From Terrisporobacter petrolearius (GTDB lineage: Bacteria; Bacillota; Clostridia; Peptostreptococcales; Peptostreptococcaceae), in the NCBI RefSeq assembly GCF_020748185.1, contig NZ_JAHZMO010000011.1, forward strand, positions 56,674 to 120,673: DNA of 64,000 nucleotides. The letters are read 5' to 3'. Shown piece after piece: positions 15,617-26,876 of the stretch (its first letter is position 1; each line of letters starts with the position of its first letter). Both the position numbers and the translations under genes were made by a program. The notes beneath the pieces are model-generated. The model worked only from the letters and a program-made list of their open reading frames with translations, was not told where the DNA came from and did no database searches.

Positions 15617-15646
15617 AAAAAATGTCAACATTATGCTGACATTTTT
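15617..15646 (-). terminator. Terminator of the glpK-glpF operon
   Basis: Stem AAAAATGTCA / TGACATTTTT with a 9-nt loop and A/T runs on both sides; on the minus strand it lies about 115 nt past glpF. Confidence 0.75.
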
Positions 15647-15759
15647 ATATTTGAATACTTCTATACTCTTTTATACTTTACTTATATTACAAGTAACTGT
15701 TCTTTATTCAATAGTACCTCTTCCATATCTATATTAATATATTTTTTATGATAAGTTCA

Positions 15760-16473
15760 CTACCATGGTATAATCATAAATAGCCACGCTGCTAGAGCAC
15801 CACCTATAATTGGTCCTACAATTGGTACTATAGCATAATCCCATCTAGAACTTCCTTTTCCTTTAATTGGTAGTATTGCATGAGCTATTCTTGGTCCTAA
15901 GTCTCTAGCTGGGTTTATAGCATATCCAGTTAATCCACCTAAAGACATACCTATTGATACTATTATTCCAAATACAAATAGATAATTTAATCCCATGTCT
16001 CCAACACCTGCAACATTGCCAATTCCTTTTATTGCAAATACCAAAACAAAAGTTCCTATTATTTCACTTAAAAAATTATATGGTTTATTTTCTATTGATG
16101 GAGCAGTACAAAATACACCTTTTAATGTATTTGGATCATCTGTTTCATCAAATTGACATTTAAATAAAATATATACTAAACATGCACCTACAAATCCGCC
16201 CAACATTTGTGCCATTATATACCCTGGTACCATTGACCAAGCAAATGATCCATCAATTGCTAATGCTATAGTTAAAGCTGGATTAAAATGAGCTCCTGAT
16301 GCTGCTCCAAATATAAATGCTGGTAATAATACTGCAAGACCCCAAGCTATTGTAATCTGTATTGATCCTGCACCTTTCATTCCAGATTTATTTAGATTTA
16401 CATTAGCAACTACACCGTCTCCCAATAAAATTAGAATCATCGTACCTAAAAATTCACTTATGTATGGTAACAT
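15760..16473 (-). CDS. glpF: Glycerol uptake facilitator (aquaglyceroporin)
   Basis: MIP family channel of 237 residues with six membrane helices and the two pore motifs: HFNPALTIALAI and AINPARDLGPR. The Asp after the second NPA (NPARD) is the usual glycerol-channel signature. The gene lies 30 nt downstream of glpK in the same operon, which confirms glycerol as substrate. Confidence 0.95.
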   Translation of the reverse strand: MLPYISEFLGTMILILLGDGVVANVNLNKSGMKGAGSIQITIAWGLAVLLPAFIFGAASGAHFNPALTIALAIDGSFAWSMVPGYIMAQMLGGFVGACLVYILFKCQFDETDDPNTLKGVFCTAPSIENKPYNFLSEIIGTFVLVFAIKGIGNVAGVGDMGLNYLFVFGIIVSIGMSLGGLTGYAINPARDLGPRIAHAILPIKGKGSSRWDYAIVPIVGPIIGGALAAWLFMIIPW

Positions 16474-16503
16474 TTAGATTCACTCCCTTATTTAATTTAA
16501 TTA

Positions 16504-18051
<1,548 letters not shown>

Positions 18052-18164
18052 TTATAATTAAATTTTAATTAATAGGCTTAAATAATTTACTTGTGTATAT
18101 AACCGTCTTTAAATCGTTTTCCTGGGTTATATAATTATTTTTTAAAATGAATTTACATAAAAAA

Positions 18165-18204
18165 AGTAATATTAAATAAAGGCTTACGCCAATTTAATAT
18201 TACT
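18165..18204 (-). terminator. Leader terminator upstream of glpK (possible antitermination control)
   Basis: A perfect 13-bp stem (AGTAATATTAAAT / ATTTAATATTACT) with an inner GGC-GCC step is followed on the minus strand by seven Ts. It ends no visible gene: asnB upstream has its own terminator at 18337-18371. A promoter-like pair TTGCTA-17-TAACAT stands upstream (about 18269-18241 on the minus strand), so the hairpin could lie in the glpK leader, as in Bacillus glp genes controlled by the antiterminator GlpP. No glpP gene is in the window. Confidence 0.6.
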
Positions 18205-18336
18205 CTCCAATTCTCATGTATTTTTATTCAATTTTATATTTAATATGTTAACATACTATTTTTTCAGTAGCAACTATTGATATTTTATTAACAGAATAAT
18301 TTTTATTTACAAAAAATTCACCCTAAAGTAATTTTT

Positions 18337-18371
18337 AAAAGCCATTAATAAACTCTATATTAATGGCTTTT
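18337..18371 (-). terminator. Terminator after asnB
   Basis: Perfect 14-bp stem AAAAGCCATTAATA / TATTAATGGCTTTT with a 7-nt loop, just past the stop codon of asnB. Confidence 0.85.
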
Positions 18372-18377
18372 TCATAT

Positions 18378-20219
18378 CTATATATCTAATTTAACATCAT
18401 AAAACTTCATCCAATTATTAAACTGAATTAAATAAGCAATAACTTGTGGACCAGTCATCAATTGGCCATACCAGGGTTGCTCAAAAGATGCACCTCCAGT
18501 ATCAATCAATCTAGAAACAAAATCATAATCCATAATTTGATGAATTGGAGAGGTTTTGTCTTCTAAAATCAATCTTAACATTTGGCTAACTTCTTTAGTA
18601 TACTCAGGATTGTGAGTTTTTGGATAAGGACTTTTCTTTCTGTCTATAATATCATCTGGTACTAAACCTCTTACAGCTTCACGGAGTAGTCCTTTTTCTC
18701 TGCCATGTAGTAACTTTATATCTTTTGGTAAATTAAAAGCATATTGCACTAATCTCTTGTCACCAAAAGGCACTCTTCCTTCCAGGCTATTAGACATTGT
18801 CATTCTATCTTTTCTATTAATTAAAGTAAGCATAAAATGCTTAATGTTGATATAAGATAATTCTCTTATTATTCTATCCTCATGACTTTCCCCTGGTAAT
18901 TTTTCTACTCTATTTATACTATCTCTACAAGTTTGTTTTGCATAATCTTCAATAGGAAGTGATTTTAAATCATCTTTTAAAATGTTTTTTCTGTAACCTA
19001 TGGAGTTTGACCAAGGAAATATTTCAATAGAATTGTACTCTTTTGTAAACCAAGGATATCCTCCAAATACTTCGTCAGCACATTCTCCTGACAAAGCTAC
19101 TGTAGCATATTTTCTTACTTCTTTTGCAAATAAATATAGTGATGAGTCTATATCTGCCATACCTGGCAAATCAGCAGCTATAGTTGCATCATCTAAAGCA
19201 TGTGCTAAGTCAACATTATCTAAAACAATGCTATGATGATTGCTTCCTAAGAAATCTACCATTCTCTTTGCAAATTTTGAGTCAGAATTTGGTTGATATA
19301 GACTTTTCTTAAAGTATTTATCATTATCTTCATAATCTATAGAAAAAGTATTTAGGGTACCAAATCCCTCTTCTTTAAATTTATCAAAGGCTACCTTTGA
19401 AATTATACTTGAGTCAAGTCCTCCAGATAAAAAAGTGCATACAGGAACATCACTGACAAGTTGATTTTCTATAACTTCTACTAACAAATCTCTAACAGTA
19501 TTTTTTGTTTTTTCTAAATCATCCTCATGTTCTCGTACTTCTAGTTTCCAGTACTCATTTAAAGTTATACCTTTCTCATTAAATATTAAATAAAATGCTG
19601 GTGGAACTTCTTTTATATCTTTAAATATTCCACTACCTATGTTTCGGCCTGGCCCTAAAGATATAAGTTCAAGTAAACCATCTTTATCTACTACTGAATC
19701 TACATTTGGATGTCGTAATAAAGTTTTTATTTCCGATGCAAAAACTAAATTACCATCTTTATAAGAGTAAAAAAGTGGTTTAATTCCAAGTGGATCTCTA
19801 CACAAAAATAGCTCTTGATTATATTCGTCCCAAATTCCAAATGCAAAAATACCATTAAGATGTTCTACACAGTTTTTACCGTATTCAATATATGATGTTA
19901 AAATAACCTCTGTATCACCATAGGAATCAAAAGAGTATCCTTTTGCAAGCAAATCAGACCTTACCTCTTCTGTGTTATAAAGTTCGCCATTGTAACAAAT
20001 AGTGTATTCTTTATCACCTATTTTTTTTGTCATAGGTTGAAGACCACCAGTTGGATCAACTATAGCAAGTCTTCTATGACCAATTAATGCATGATCATAA
20101 ACTTTTAATCCTCCTGAATCAGGTCCTCTATGCTTTAGCGTATTAATCATTTTGTCCATTATATTGGAGTAATCCCTTATATTATTTTTAAGATTAGACC
20201 ATCCTACAATTCCACACAT
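18378..20219 (-). CDS. asnB: Asparagine synthase (glutamine-hydrolysing)
   Basis: Class II glutamine amidotransferase domain at residues 2-200: Cys2 of MCGIVGW is the catalytic nucleophile, followed by KHRGPDSGG and CYNGELYN. The ATP-pyrophosphatase synthetase domain covers about residues 230-560 with the P-loop FLSGGLDSS and ALSGECADEVFGGY. The 613 residues match Bacillus AsnB/YisO-type enzymes. It makes asparagine from aspartate; some relatives instead amidate cell-wall meso-diaminopimelate, and this cannot be told apart here. Single gene between terminators. Confidence 0.94.
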   Translation of the reverse strand: MCGIVGWSNLKNNIRDYSNIMDKMINTLKHRGPDSGGLKVYDHALIGHRRLAIVDPTGGLQPMTKKIGDKEYTICYNGELYNTEEVRSDLLAKGYSFDSYGDTEVILTSYIEYGKNCVEHLNGIFAFGIWDEYNQELFLCRDPLGIKPLFYSYKDGNLVFASEIKTLLRHPNVDSVVDKDGLLELISLGPGRNIGSGIFKDIKEVPPAFYLIFNEKGITLNEYWKLEVREHEDDLEKTKNTVRDLLVEVIENQLVSDVPVCTFLSGGLDSSIISKVAFDKFKEEGFGTLNTFSIDYEDNDKYFKKSLYQPNSDSKFAKRMVDFLGSNHHSIVLDNVDLAHALDDATIAADLPGMADIDSSLYLFAKEVRKYATVALSGECADEVFGGYPWFTKEYNSIEIFPWSNSIGYRKNILKDDLKSLPIEDYAKQTCRDSINRVEKLPGESHEDRIIRELSYINIKHFMLTLINRKDRMTMSNSLEGRVPFGDKRLVQYAFNLPKDIKLLHGREKGLLREAVRGLVPDDIIDRKKSPYPKTHNPEYTKEVSQMLRLILEDKTSPIHQIMDYDFVSRLIDTGGASFEQPWYGQLMTGPQVIAYLIQFNNWMKFYDVKLDI

Positions 20220-20373
20220 AATATAGCCTCCATTTGTTCAATATATATCACTATATGTTGAATACATAATTTTTGATACATCCAAGATTTATTCTTTTTC
20301 GTTAAAATTTCAATACGGTTAATTTTATTTAAATATATAATATATAATTAGGTATTTCCCTTATTTTTTAAAT

Positions 20374-21288
20374 TTATTCATTTTTTAAATCATGCATAAA
20401 AGTAATTTTAAAGTGTATAAAATTATCATTTATTTCTGCTTTTATACTACCATTCATCTTTTCAACTAAGAGCTTAGTTATAGTAAGTCCTAATCCAGAA
20501 CTTTGATTATTTCTTGATTCATCTTTCATATAAAAGCGGTTAAATAGTTTTTCTACAGGAATTTCTTCTAAATTTTTCACATTATTACTAAAAATTATAT
20601 CAATATTATCCCTTGATTCTTTTATACATGCTTTAAAAGTATCCTTTGTATACTTAATTGCATTTTGAATCAGGTTGATGAAAATCCTTTCTATAATTTT
20701 TAAATCGCCTTGAATTATTATTGCCTCATCACCAAGGTTCAATTCTACATCTATATTTTTTTTATCAAAATCATTGTAAAAAATCAACAATTGCTCCATT
20801 AACTCTTTATGTATGTCTATATTTTTTATTTCTATCTTATATTCATCAGTTTCTAGCCTAGATAAATCATAAAAATCTTGAATCAAATTTTTTAATGCTC
20901 TAGATTTTTTCTCTACTATTGAAATATATTCATATTTTTCTTCATTACTTATTTCCTCATCCTTCATCAAATCTATATAACCTAATATGGATGTTAATGG
21001 AGTTCTTAAGTCATGAGATATATTTTCTATTTCTTTTCTTAATTCTTTTTCTCTTAGGCTACTTTTAATTTTTTCCATTTGGGTTATTTCTAAATAATTA
21101 TTCATTTCTTCTAATAAATTTTCCATATCCTTATGTGGAGAGAACAAAGTAAGTCTTCTATTTTTTTCTATATCTTTGCTGATTTCTTTTAAATTATCCT
21201 TTGCTTCTCTAATATTTTTAGAAAGTAAAAAAAAGCGTGCAGAAAAATACACACTTGTAAAAAATAAAACTATAACCATAAATATCAT
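20374..21288 (-). CDS. Sensor histidine kinase of a peptide-antibiotic-type ABC module
   Basis: One N-terminal membrane helix (about residues 2-22), a coiled linker, then HisKA with ENISHDLRTPLTSILGYIDLM and a HATPase domain with LIQNAIKYT, an N box, and SSGLGLTITKLLV. There is no sensory domain outside the membrane, so the signal probably comes from the partner ABC transporter. The ATG at 21288 is 8 nt after GGGGTG and is preferred to a GTG three codons earlier. It is the last gene of the RR-ATPase-permease-HK set, 13-22 nt after the permease. Confidence 0.88.
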   Translation of the reverse strand: MIFMVIVLFFTSVYFSARFFLLSKNIREAKDNLKEISKDIEKNRRLTLFSPHKDMENLLEEMNNYLEITQMEKIKSSLREKELRKEIENISHDLRTPLTSILGYIDLMKDEEISNEEKYEYISIVEKKSRALKNLIQDFYDLSRLETDEYKIEIKNIDIHKELMEQLLIFYNDFDKKNIDVELNLGDEAIIIQGDLKIIERIFINLIQNAIKYTKDTFKACIKESRDNIDIIFSNNVKNLEEIPVEKLFNRFYMKDESRNNQSSGLGLTITKLLVEKMNGSIKAEINDNFIHFKITFMHDLKNE

Positions 21289-21310
21289 AATCTGCACACC
21301 CCATTTAATA

Positions 21311-22099
21311 TTATTTTATTTCAACTTTTTCAAATAATTTCATTCCCAATAAATAAAATACTATTGTTCCAACAATTCCTACTATAAAGCAATTTATTAA
21401 TCCTTGTTGACTACTCCAAAAGAATATAAATTTATGATCTCCACTTCCTTGTGTAATATCTTTGACTATATTCCATGGCATAAACTGTGCTACTTTTCTT
21501 AATATTTCAATTCTAGCTCCCAATAACTCTAATATTTTTGGTATTATGACCATAATAGAAACCCACCACATTCCAACTGCTGTTTCATTTTCAAATATAA
21601 AATAAAAACAATGAGCAACAGTAGCACTAATTAATAATAATGGTGCACAAGCTATTAAAGCTCTTATTAGCTCATTTAAATAAGCATCTCCACTATTATC
21701 AAGTAATATTAAACCACTTACAATGTAAACAGAACTAATAAAAACCAAATTAATTAAAGCTATAACTAACAAAACTATAAATTTACCAAAATAAATTTCA
21801 CTTCTTGGTATACCATAAGAAATAGAATTTTTTAAAGTATGACTTTTGTGCTCTTGTCCAAATACTACCCCTACCATGGGTAGACATAAAACTAGTGGTA
21901 TCCCCATACTTGAATATAATGATGAAAAAGAAAACCAAGTACCTGCATAAGGAAAGTTTGGTGTATTATTGGCAAAAACTGCAAGGACACCATTTAAAAA
22001 TATAACAAATGACATACACCCAAATAAATATATATAATTTCCCTTAGAATGCAAATTACGATAAAATTCACTTTTAATATAATTAAGCATGTTGAACAC
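21311..22099 (-). CDS. ABC-2 type permease, bacitracin/lantibiotic-type exporter
   Basis: A 262-residue membrane protein with six hydrophobic segments, e.g. YIYLFGCMSFVIFLNGVLAVF, GIPLVLCLPMVGVVFGQE and IVGIVGTIVFYLLGMKLFEK; it matches the BcrB/LanE-type ABC-2 permeases. It overlaps the ATPase gene by 17 nt relative to its own ATG and is followed by the kinase gene. With the ATPase it should form an exporter that protects against peptide antibiotics or moves a peptide; the substrate is unknown. Confidence 0.85.
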   Translation of the reverse strand: MFNMLNYIKSEFYRNLHSKGNYIYLFGCMSFVIFLNGVLAVFANNTPNFPYAGTWFSFSSLYSSMGIPLVLCLPMVGVVFGQEHKSHTLKNSISYGIPRSEIYFGKFIVLLVIALINLVFISSVYIVSGLILLDNSGDAYLNELIRALIACAPLLLISATVAHCFYFIFENETAVGMWWVSIMVIIPKILELLGARIEILRKVAQFMPWNIVKDITQGSGDHKFIFFWSSQQGLINCFIVGIVGTIVFYLLGMKLFEKVEIK

Positions 22100-23003
22100 C
22101 TACAATTAAAGACATATAATAATTTTCAAGATTTAAAGATTTTTCTTCCATAGCTAATAGACCTATGCTATTAGAAACAGCTAAACTACTTATTTTTCCC
22201 GGATTATCAATCCCTTCAAATATCTGTATTCTATCTTCTGGCAATACTTTATAATTCTTATACCCTAGCTTTTCTTCTAGCAATGCTGACATTTTTTTAG
22301 GATTACTCACCTTAATTTCTAAGTAAGTTTTGCATTTTTCCTCAAGTTCTTTTGCTGATAATTCTTCTACTAAATGTCCTTTATTTAAAAATCCATAACA
22401 AGTTGCAACATTTGATAATTCAGATAATATATGGCTTGATATTAAAATTGTTATGTTCTTTTCTTTATTAAGTTTTAAAAGTAAATTTCTTATTTCTATA
22501 ATTCCTGATGGATCTAGTCCATTTATCGGTTCATCCAACAACAATAATTCTGGTTCTTTCATCATTGCCAATGCTAATCCTAGTCTTTGTTTCATACCAA
22601 GTGATAGATCTTTAAATTTCTTTTTCTTAGCATCTAATAAATTTACTTCGTCTAAAACTTTATCTATTTTGTCCTTACCAGGTATTCCCCTTTGAATCCT
22701 ATAGTACTCCATATTTTGCTCTACTGTTAATTTTTCATAAAAACTTGGCGATTCTATTATTGTTCCTGTTCTACATCTAGCATTATTTAATTCTTCTTTT
22801 GATGATTTTTCAAATAATTCAAATTGACCGCTACTGGCTACTCCTTGACCTGTTAAAATTCTAAGCAATGTAGTTTTGCCAGCGCCATTATTCCCTACTA
22901 AACCATAAATATCTCCTTGATTTACAGTAATATTTATATTTGATAATGCAAAATCTTTACCATATTTTTTACACAATTTATGTGTTCTTATAACTGATTT
23001 CAT
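22083..23003 (-). CDS. ABC transporter ATP-binding protein, BcrA/LanF type
   Basis: Walker A GNNGAGKTTLLR near residue 40, Q-loop region IIESPSFYEKL, signature LSLGMKQRLGLALAMM, Walker B LLLLDEPINGLD, and switch His in ISSHILSEL. The 80-residue tail after the nucleotide-binding domain is typical of bacitracin-type ATPases. ATG at 23003 has GAGGAG 7 nt upstream; a TTG five codons earlier lies inside that site. It is the second gene after the response regulator (114-nt gap, which may hold a regulated promoter). Confidence 0.92.
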   Translation of the reverse strand: MKSVIRTHKLCKKYGKDFALSNINITVNQGDIYGLVGNNGAGKTTLLRILTGQGVASSGQFELFEKSSKEELNNARCRTGTIIESPSFYEKLTVEQNMEYYRIQRGIPGKDKIDKVLDEVNLLDAKKKKFKDLSLGMKQRLGLALAMMKEPELLLLDEPINGLDPSGIIEIRNLLLKLNKEKNITILISSHILSELSNVATCYGFLNKGHLVEELSAKELEEKCKTYLEIKVSNPKKMSALLEEKLGYKNYKVLPEDRIQIFEGIDNPGKISSLAVSNSIGLLAMEEKSLNLENYYMSLIVGVQHA

Positions 23004-23117
23004 CCTTAATCTCCTCAACTTTTTAACCTTTTAAGTTTTAATTAACCTTATATTTATAATAATACAAAAATATTTTTAATAAATATTCAAGAAAGTTTAA
23101 AGAAAGTTTAAAGATTA

Positions 23118-23825
23118 TTAATTATTATTTAATTTAAATCCTATACCCCAAACTGTTTTTATGTATTCATCTTCTTTTTCTATTTCTTTTATTTTCTTTC
23201 TTATATTACTCACATGCATATTTACAGAATTGTCTTCCCCATAATAACCATTTTTCCATACTAATTCGTATAAGGCTTCTCTTGAATAAACCTTGTCTGG
23301 ATTTTTTATTAAAATATATAAAATATCAAACTCATGATTAGTCAAAGAAATATTTTCATTTCTAATCTTAACTGTTCTAGACTGTTCATTTAATATCAGT
23401 TCTTTAAATTTATATTCATCTTCATTTTCCAAGTTATGATTAAACGTATTACCAAATTTTCTATATCTTCTTAGCTGAGAATTTACTCGAGCTAATATTT
23501 CTTCTAGTTCAAATGGCTTCGTCAAGTAATCATCATCACCTAAATCCAATATGTTAACTTTGTCTTCCAATGAAGTTTTTGCTGAAATAACTATAATAGG
23601 CATGTCTTGCTTTTCTCTAGTTATTTTTATTAATTCTTCTCCTGTAATCCCTGGTAACATTAAATCTAACATTACTAAATGAAACTTATCCATCGACAAA
23701 CGAAGATGAGCTTCACTTCCAGAGAAGGCTTGAGTAACTCTATATTGTTGTTTTTGAAGTGTTTTAGAAATGAGATTATTTATATCAGCATCGTCTTCAA
23801 CTACTAAAATATGTTCTTTCTCCAT
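23118..23825 (-). CDS. OmpR/PhoB family response regulator
   Basis: Receiver domain at residues 1-120 with EDDADI, phospho-Asp in LVMLDLMLPGITG and Lys in DDYLTKPFELEE, then a winged-helix output domain (TNHEFDILYILIKNP, EDNSVNMHVSNIRKKI, IKTVWGIGFKL). 235 residues. Together with the kinase 2 kb downstream it forms a two-component system around the ABC exporter genes, and it probably switches on that exporter. Confidence 0.93.
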   Translation of the reverse strand: MEKEHILVVEDDADINNLISKTLQKQQYRVTQAFSGSEAHLRLSMDKFHLVMLDLMLPGITGEELIKITREKQDMPIIVISAKTSLEDKVNILDLGDDDYLTKPFELEEILARVNSQLRRYRKFGNTFNHNLENEDEYKFKELILNEQSRTVKIRNENISLTNHEFDILYILIKNPDKVYSREALYELVWKNGYYGEDNSVNMHVSNIRKKIKEIEKEDEYIKTVWGIGFKLNNN

Positions 23826-24264
23826 AATTCTTCTCCTTACAATAAATTATAATAAAAATATTTTTTCATATACTATTATATTAGTTAATTTATTCCATTT
23901 TTACAAATATGTTTGAGTTATTATAATTTGTAGGAATAATTTTTTACAGAAATGTATAATATATACTTAATCCTAAAGGGATGAATAAAGTTCACAGAAT
24001 ACACTTTCATAATTCAATTATTTGTAATCCTAAAAGTGAAAAATTAAGAATAAGATAAGCTATTTATTTTCATAGATAGCTTGTTTTATTATTTTTAATA
24101 AAAACTAAAATTTATTGGTCGGTTTTAAAGATTAAGCAAATTCATGCAATACATATACATATTATCATTAGTATGATTGTCTCAAGATTGTTTGTAAATA
24201 TTTGGTTTTCGTGCTATCCTATAATATCGTCAAAAATATTTTAATAAAACTCGGAGGAATTAAA
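23826..24264. other. Long spacer with a hairpin, possible small RNA or structured leader
   Basis: No coding region is seen in these 440 nt. On the plus strand a TATAAT (23955-23960) is followed by a structured stretch (ATAATTCAATTAT hairpin; CACTTT near 24002 can pair with AAAGTG near 24033). After it comes a stem AAGCTAT / ATAGCTT (24057-24082) with a T-rich tail. The decamer TAATCCTAAA is repeated at 23968 and 24025. A second TATAAT at 24220-24225 probably belongs to the antiporter gene. Confidence 0.35.
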
Positions 24265-25212
24265 ATGTCATTTTTACTTTTAATTATAGGTTTCTTTTTC
24301 CTTATAAAAGGAGCTGATTTATTCGTGGAAGGGTCATCATCTATTGCAAAAAAATTTAATGTTCCTTCTATGGTTATAGGACTTACAATTGTTGCCATGG
24401 GAACAAGTGCTCCTGAAGCAGCTGTAAGTATTACTTCATCACTAGCTGGGCAAAATGATATGAGTGTAGCTAATGTTGTTGGATCAAACTTTTTTAACAT
24501 CCTTGTAGTCCTTGGTGTTTCATCAATAATCACTAAACTACCTGTTCTAAAGGGTACAATAAAAAAAGATGCACCTTTTTTATTATTAGTTAATGCTTTG
24601 CTATTACTATTTGGATTAAATTTAAATATTAGTAGAATAGAAGGATTAATACTGCTAGCAGTATTTATATATTTCTTAATTGATACAGTAAAATCTGCTA
24701 AGAGAAGTAGCCAGGAAACTGCCAAGGAAGCTGCAACAACTGTGGATGTGGAAGTTACTAAAGAATCATCTATACCAAAAACTATTTTATTAAGTATAAT
24801 TGGAGTAGTTGGTATAGTATTAGGTGGAGATATGGTTGTCAATTCTGCTACTGAAATAGCAACATCTTTCGGAATGAGTGCTAACCTAGTTGGATTAACC
24901 ATAGTTGCTATAGGTACATCTTTGCCGGAATTTGTAACATCAGTAGTTGCAATAAAAAAAGGCGAAACAGAAATAGCAATAGGAAATATTATAGGGTCTA
25001 ACATATTTAATATACTATTTGTTTTAGGGTTGGCTACTACTATAAGTCCTATAACTATAAGTATGTTTGCCTTTATAGATATAATATTTATGGTTGTTAC
25101 AACTGTTCTCTTATACTACTTTATGAAAAAAGACGATTCGCTTGTAAAATCAGAGGGGATTATATTCCTTATAATATACGTAGCTTATATGTCTTATACT
25201 ATTATGAGATAA
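24265..25212 (+). CDS. Calcium/sodium antiporter, YrbG family
   Basis: Two inverted Na_Ca_ex repeats, each with the alpha motif: GLTIVAMGTSAPEAAVS and GNVVGSN-type sequence in the first half, GLTIVAIGTSLPEFVTSVVA and IGNIIGSNIFNILFVLG in the second. Ten membrane segments; a short charged loop joins the halves (about residues 150-175). Start chosen at ATG 24265 (315 residues) because GGAGG lies 7 nt upstream; a longer reading adds 21 residues without a site. A strong terminator follows. Confidence 0.93.
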   Translation: MSFLLLIIGFFFLIKGADLFVEGSSSIAKKFNVPSMVIGLTIVAMGTSAPEAAVSITSSLAGQNDMSVANVVGSNFFNILVVLGVSSIITKLPVLKGTIKKDAPFLLLVNALLLLFGLNLNISRIEGLILLAVFIYFLIDTVKSAKRSSQETAKEAATTVDVEVTKESSIPKTILLSIIGVVGIVLGGDMVVNSATEIATSFGMSANLVGLTIVAIGTSLPEFVTSVVAIKKGETEIAIGNIIGSNIFNILFVLGLATTISPITISMFAFIDIIFMVVTTVLLYYFMKKDDSLVKSEGIIFLIIYVAYMSYTIMR

Positions 25213-25225
25213 GTAATAGCTAATA

Positions 25226-25272
25226 AAAAGTAGCTCTTGCACAAGTAAAATTGTTGTGTAAGAGCTACTTTT
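25226..25272 (+). terminator. Terminator after the antiporter gene
   Basis: 19-bp stem AAAAGTAGCTCTTGCACAA / TTGTGTAAGAGCTACTTTT (one G-U) with a 9-nt loop and T run; the sequence is nearly symmetric and could also act on the minus strand. Confidence 0.88.
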
Positions 25273-25362
25273 TTATTGTATTTCTTTTATCATAGCTAAT
25301 GATAGTATGTCATTTAAACATTCTTACCCTCCAATATTTTTTCATTTTTTACTATACATAAT

Positions 25363-25414
25363 AAAAAACACCTAAGAAATATATAATTATATAACTACTT
25401 AGGCATTTTTTAGG
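25363..25414 (-). terminator. Terminator of the glycine cleavage operon
   Basis: Minus-strand hairpin built on CTTAGG / CCTAAG pairs with an inner AT-rich palindrome, ending in a T run (plus-strand AAAAAA at 25364-25369). Confidence 0.6.
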
Positions 25415-25426
25415 TATATTAATTTT

Positions 25427-26875
25427 TTATCTGTTCTTCCAAGTTAATATAGGTTTTTTCACTGCTCTTGCATCATCAACTCTACCAATAATAGTGTTAT
25501 GAGGAGCTGAAGTCAATAGTTCTGGTCTTTCTCTTCCTTCTTTTGCTATGGATTTCATAGCTTCTATAAATTTATCTAAAGTCTCCAAGCTTTCTGTTTC
25601 AGTTGGTTCTATCATCATTGCTTCTCTAATTATTAATGGAAAGTAAACTGTTGGTGGATGATAGCCATAATCTAACATTCTTTTTGCAATGTCCATTGTA
25701 TTGTATTGCCCATGAGGTCCTCTTAGTACAAATTCATGTTTACAAACTTCATCTATTGGCAAATCATAGTCCTCTTTTAACTTTTCTTTTAGATAATTAG
25801 CATTTAAAACAGCCATTTGACTTGCTTTTTTAAGTCCATCTTTACCCATAGTTAAAATGTATGCAAAAGATCTAACCATTACTGCAAAGTTTCCATAGTA
25901 GTTTTTAATTTTTCCTATAGAGTCCTTTTTATCATAATTTAATATATATTTATCATCTACTTTTTCTATTGTTGGCACTGGTAAATAAGGAATTAAATCC
26001 TTTTTTACTCCTACTGGACCGCTTCCTGGTCCTCCACCACCATGAGGTGCAGCAAATGTTTTGTGTAGATTCAAGTGAACTACATCAAATCCCATGTCTC
26101 CTGCTCTAGTTATTCCCATAATTGCGTTGGTATTTGCTCCATCGTAATATAAAAGTCCCCCAGCTTCATGAACTAGATCTGCTATTTCTTCTATATTTCT
26201 TTCAAACAATCCTAAAGTACTTGGATTAGTTAACATTAATGCTGCTACTTCATCATTTAATACTTCTTTTAGTTTATTTACATCGACTGCTCCATTTTTA
26301 GTTGATTCAACTTCAATGATATCAAATCCAGCCATATTTGCACTAGCAGGATTTGTTCCATGAGCAGAGTCTGGTACTATAACCTTTGTTCTTTTTAAAT
26401 CGCCTCTGCTTTCATGATATTTTCTTATTATCATAAGTCCTGTATATTCTCCATGTGCTCCTGCAGAAGGCTGTAAAGTTACCTCATCCATTCCTGTTAT
26501 TTCACATAACATTTCTGCTAAATTGTACATTAATTCTAAGGATCCTTGTGACGTTTCAATTGATTGATAAGGGTGCATATTGGTAAATTTACTAAGTGAA
26601 GCCATGTCTTCGTTTATTTTGGGATTATATTTCATAGTACAAGATCCTAGAGGGTAAAATCCTGTATCTACACCAAAATTCTTATTTGATAATAAAGTGT
26701 AATGTCTTACTACATCTAATTCACTTAATTCAGGTAATTCTAAATCAGTTTTCTTTATCATATTATGATCTAGCATTTCATCTAGTTTTGCAAATTCTAC
26801 GTCTAGTTTTGGAAGAGAGTAAGATTTTCTTCCTTCTTTAGAAATTTCAATTAATAAGCTATTATATTCTTTCAT
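25427..26875 (-). CDS. gcvPB: Glycine dehydrogenase (decarboxylating) subunit 2
   Basis: PLP-binding half of the P protein, which decarboxylates glycine and passes the aminomethyl group to the H protein. The PLP lysine lies in [24 protein letters not shown]; other marks are [15 protein letters not shown] near residue 75 and [22 protein letters not shown]. 482 residues, the usual length for the split form. The gene follows the gcvT-PA fusion with a 1-nt gap and shares its glycine riboswitch. Confidence 0.97.
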   Translation of the reverse strand: MKEYNSLLIEISKEGRKSYSLPKLDVEFAKLDEMLDHNMIKKTDLELPELSELDVVRHYTLLSNKNFGVDTGFYPLGSCTMKYNPKINEDMASLSKFTNMHPYQSIETSQGSLELMYNLAEMLCEITGMDEVTLQPSAGAHGEYTGLMIIRKYHESRGDLKRTKVIVPDSAHGTNPASANMAGFDIIEVESTKNGAVDVNKLKEVLNDEVAALMLTNPSTLGLFERNIEEIADLVHEAGGLLYYDGANTNAIMGITRAGDMGFDVVHLNLHKTFAAPHGGGGPGSGPVGVKKDLIPYLPVPTIEKVDDKYILNYDKKDSIGKIKNYYGNFAVMVRSFAYILTMGKDGLKKASQMAVLNANYLKEKLKEDYDLPIDEVCKHEFVLRGPHGQYNTMDIAKRMLDYGYHPPTVYFPLIIREAMMIEPTETESLETLDKFIEAMKSIAKEGRERPELLTSAPHNTIIGRVDDARAVKKPILTWKNR

Positions 26876-26876
26876 T

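Noticed and set aside
24219..25004. 261-codon minus-strand open frame
   Set aside because: Antisense of the Na+/Ca2+ antiporter gene; low-complexity composition and no ribosome site, while the sense strand has both antiporter motifs.
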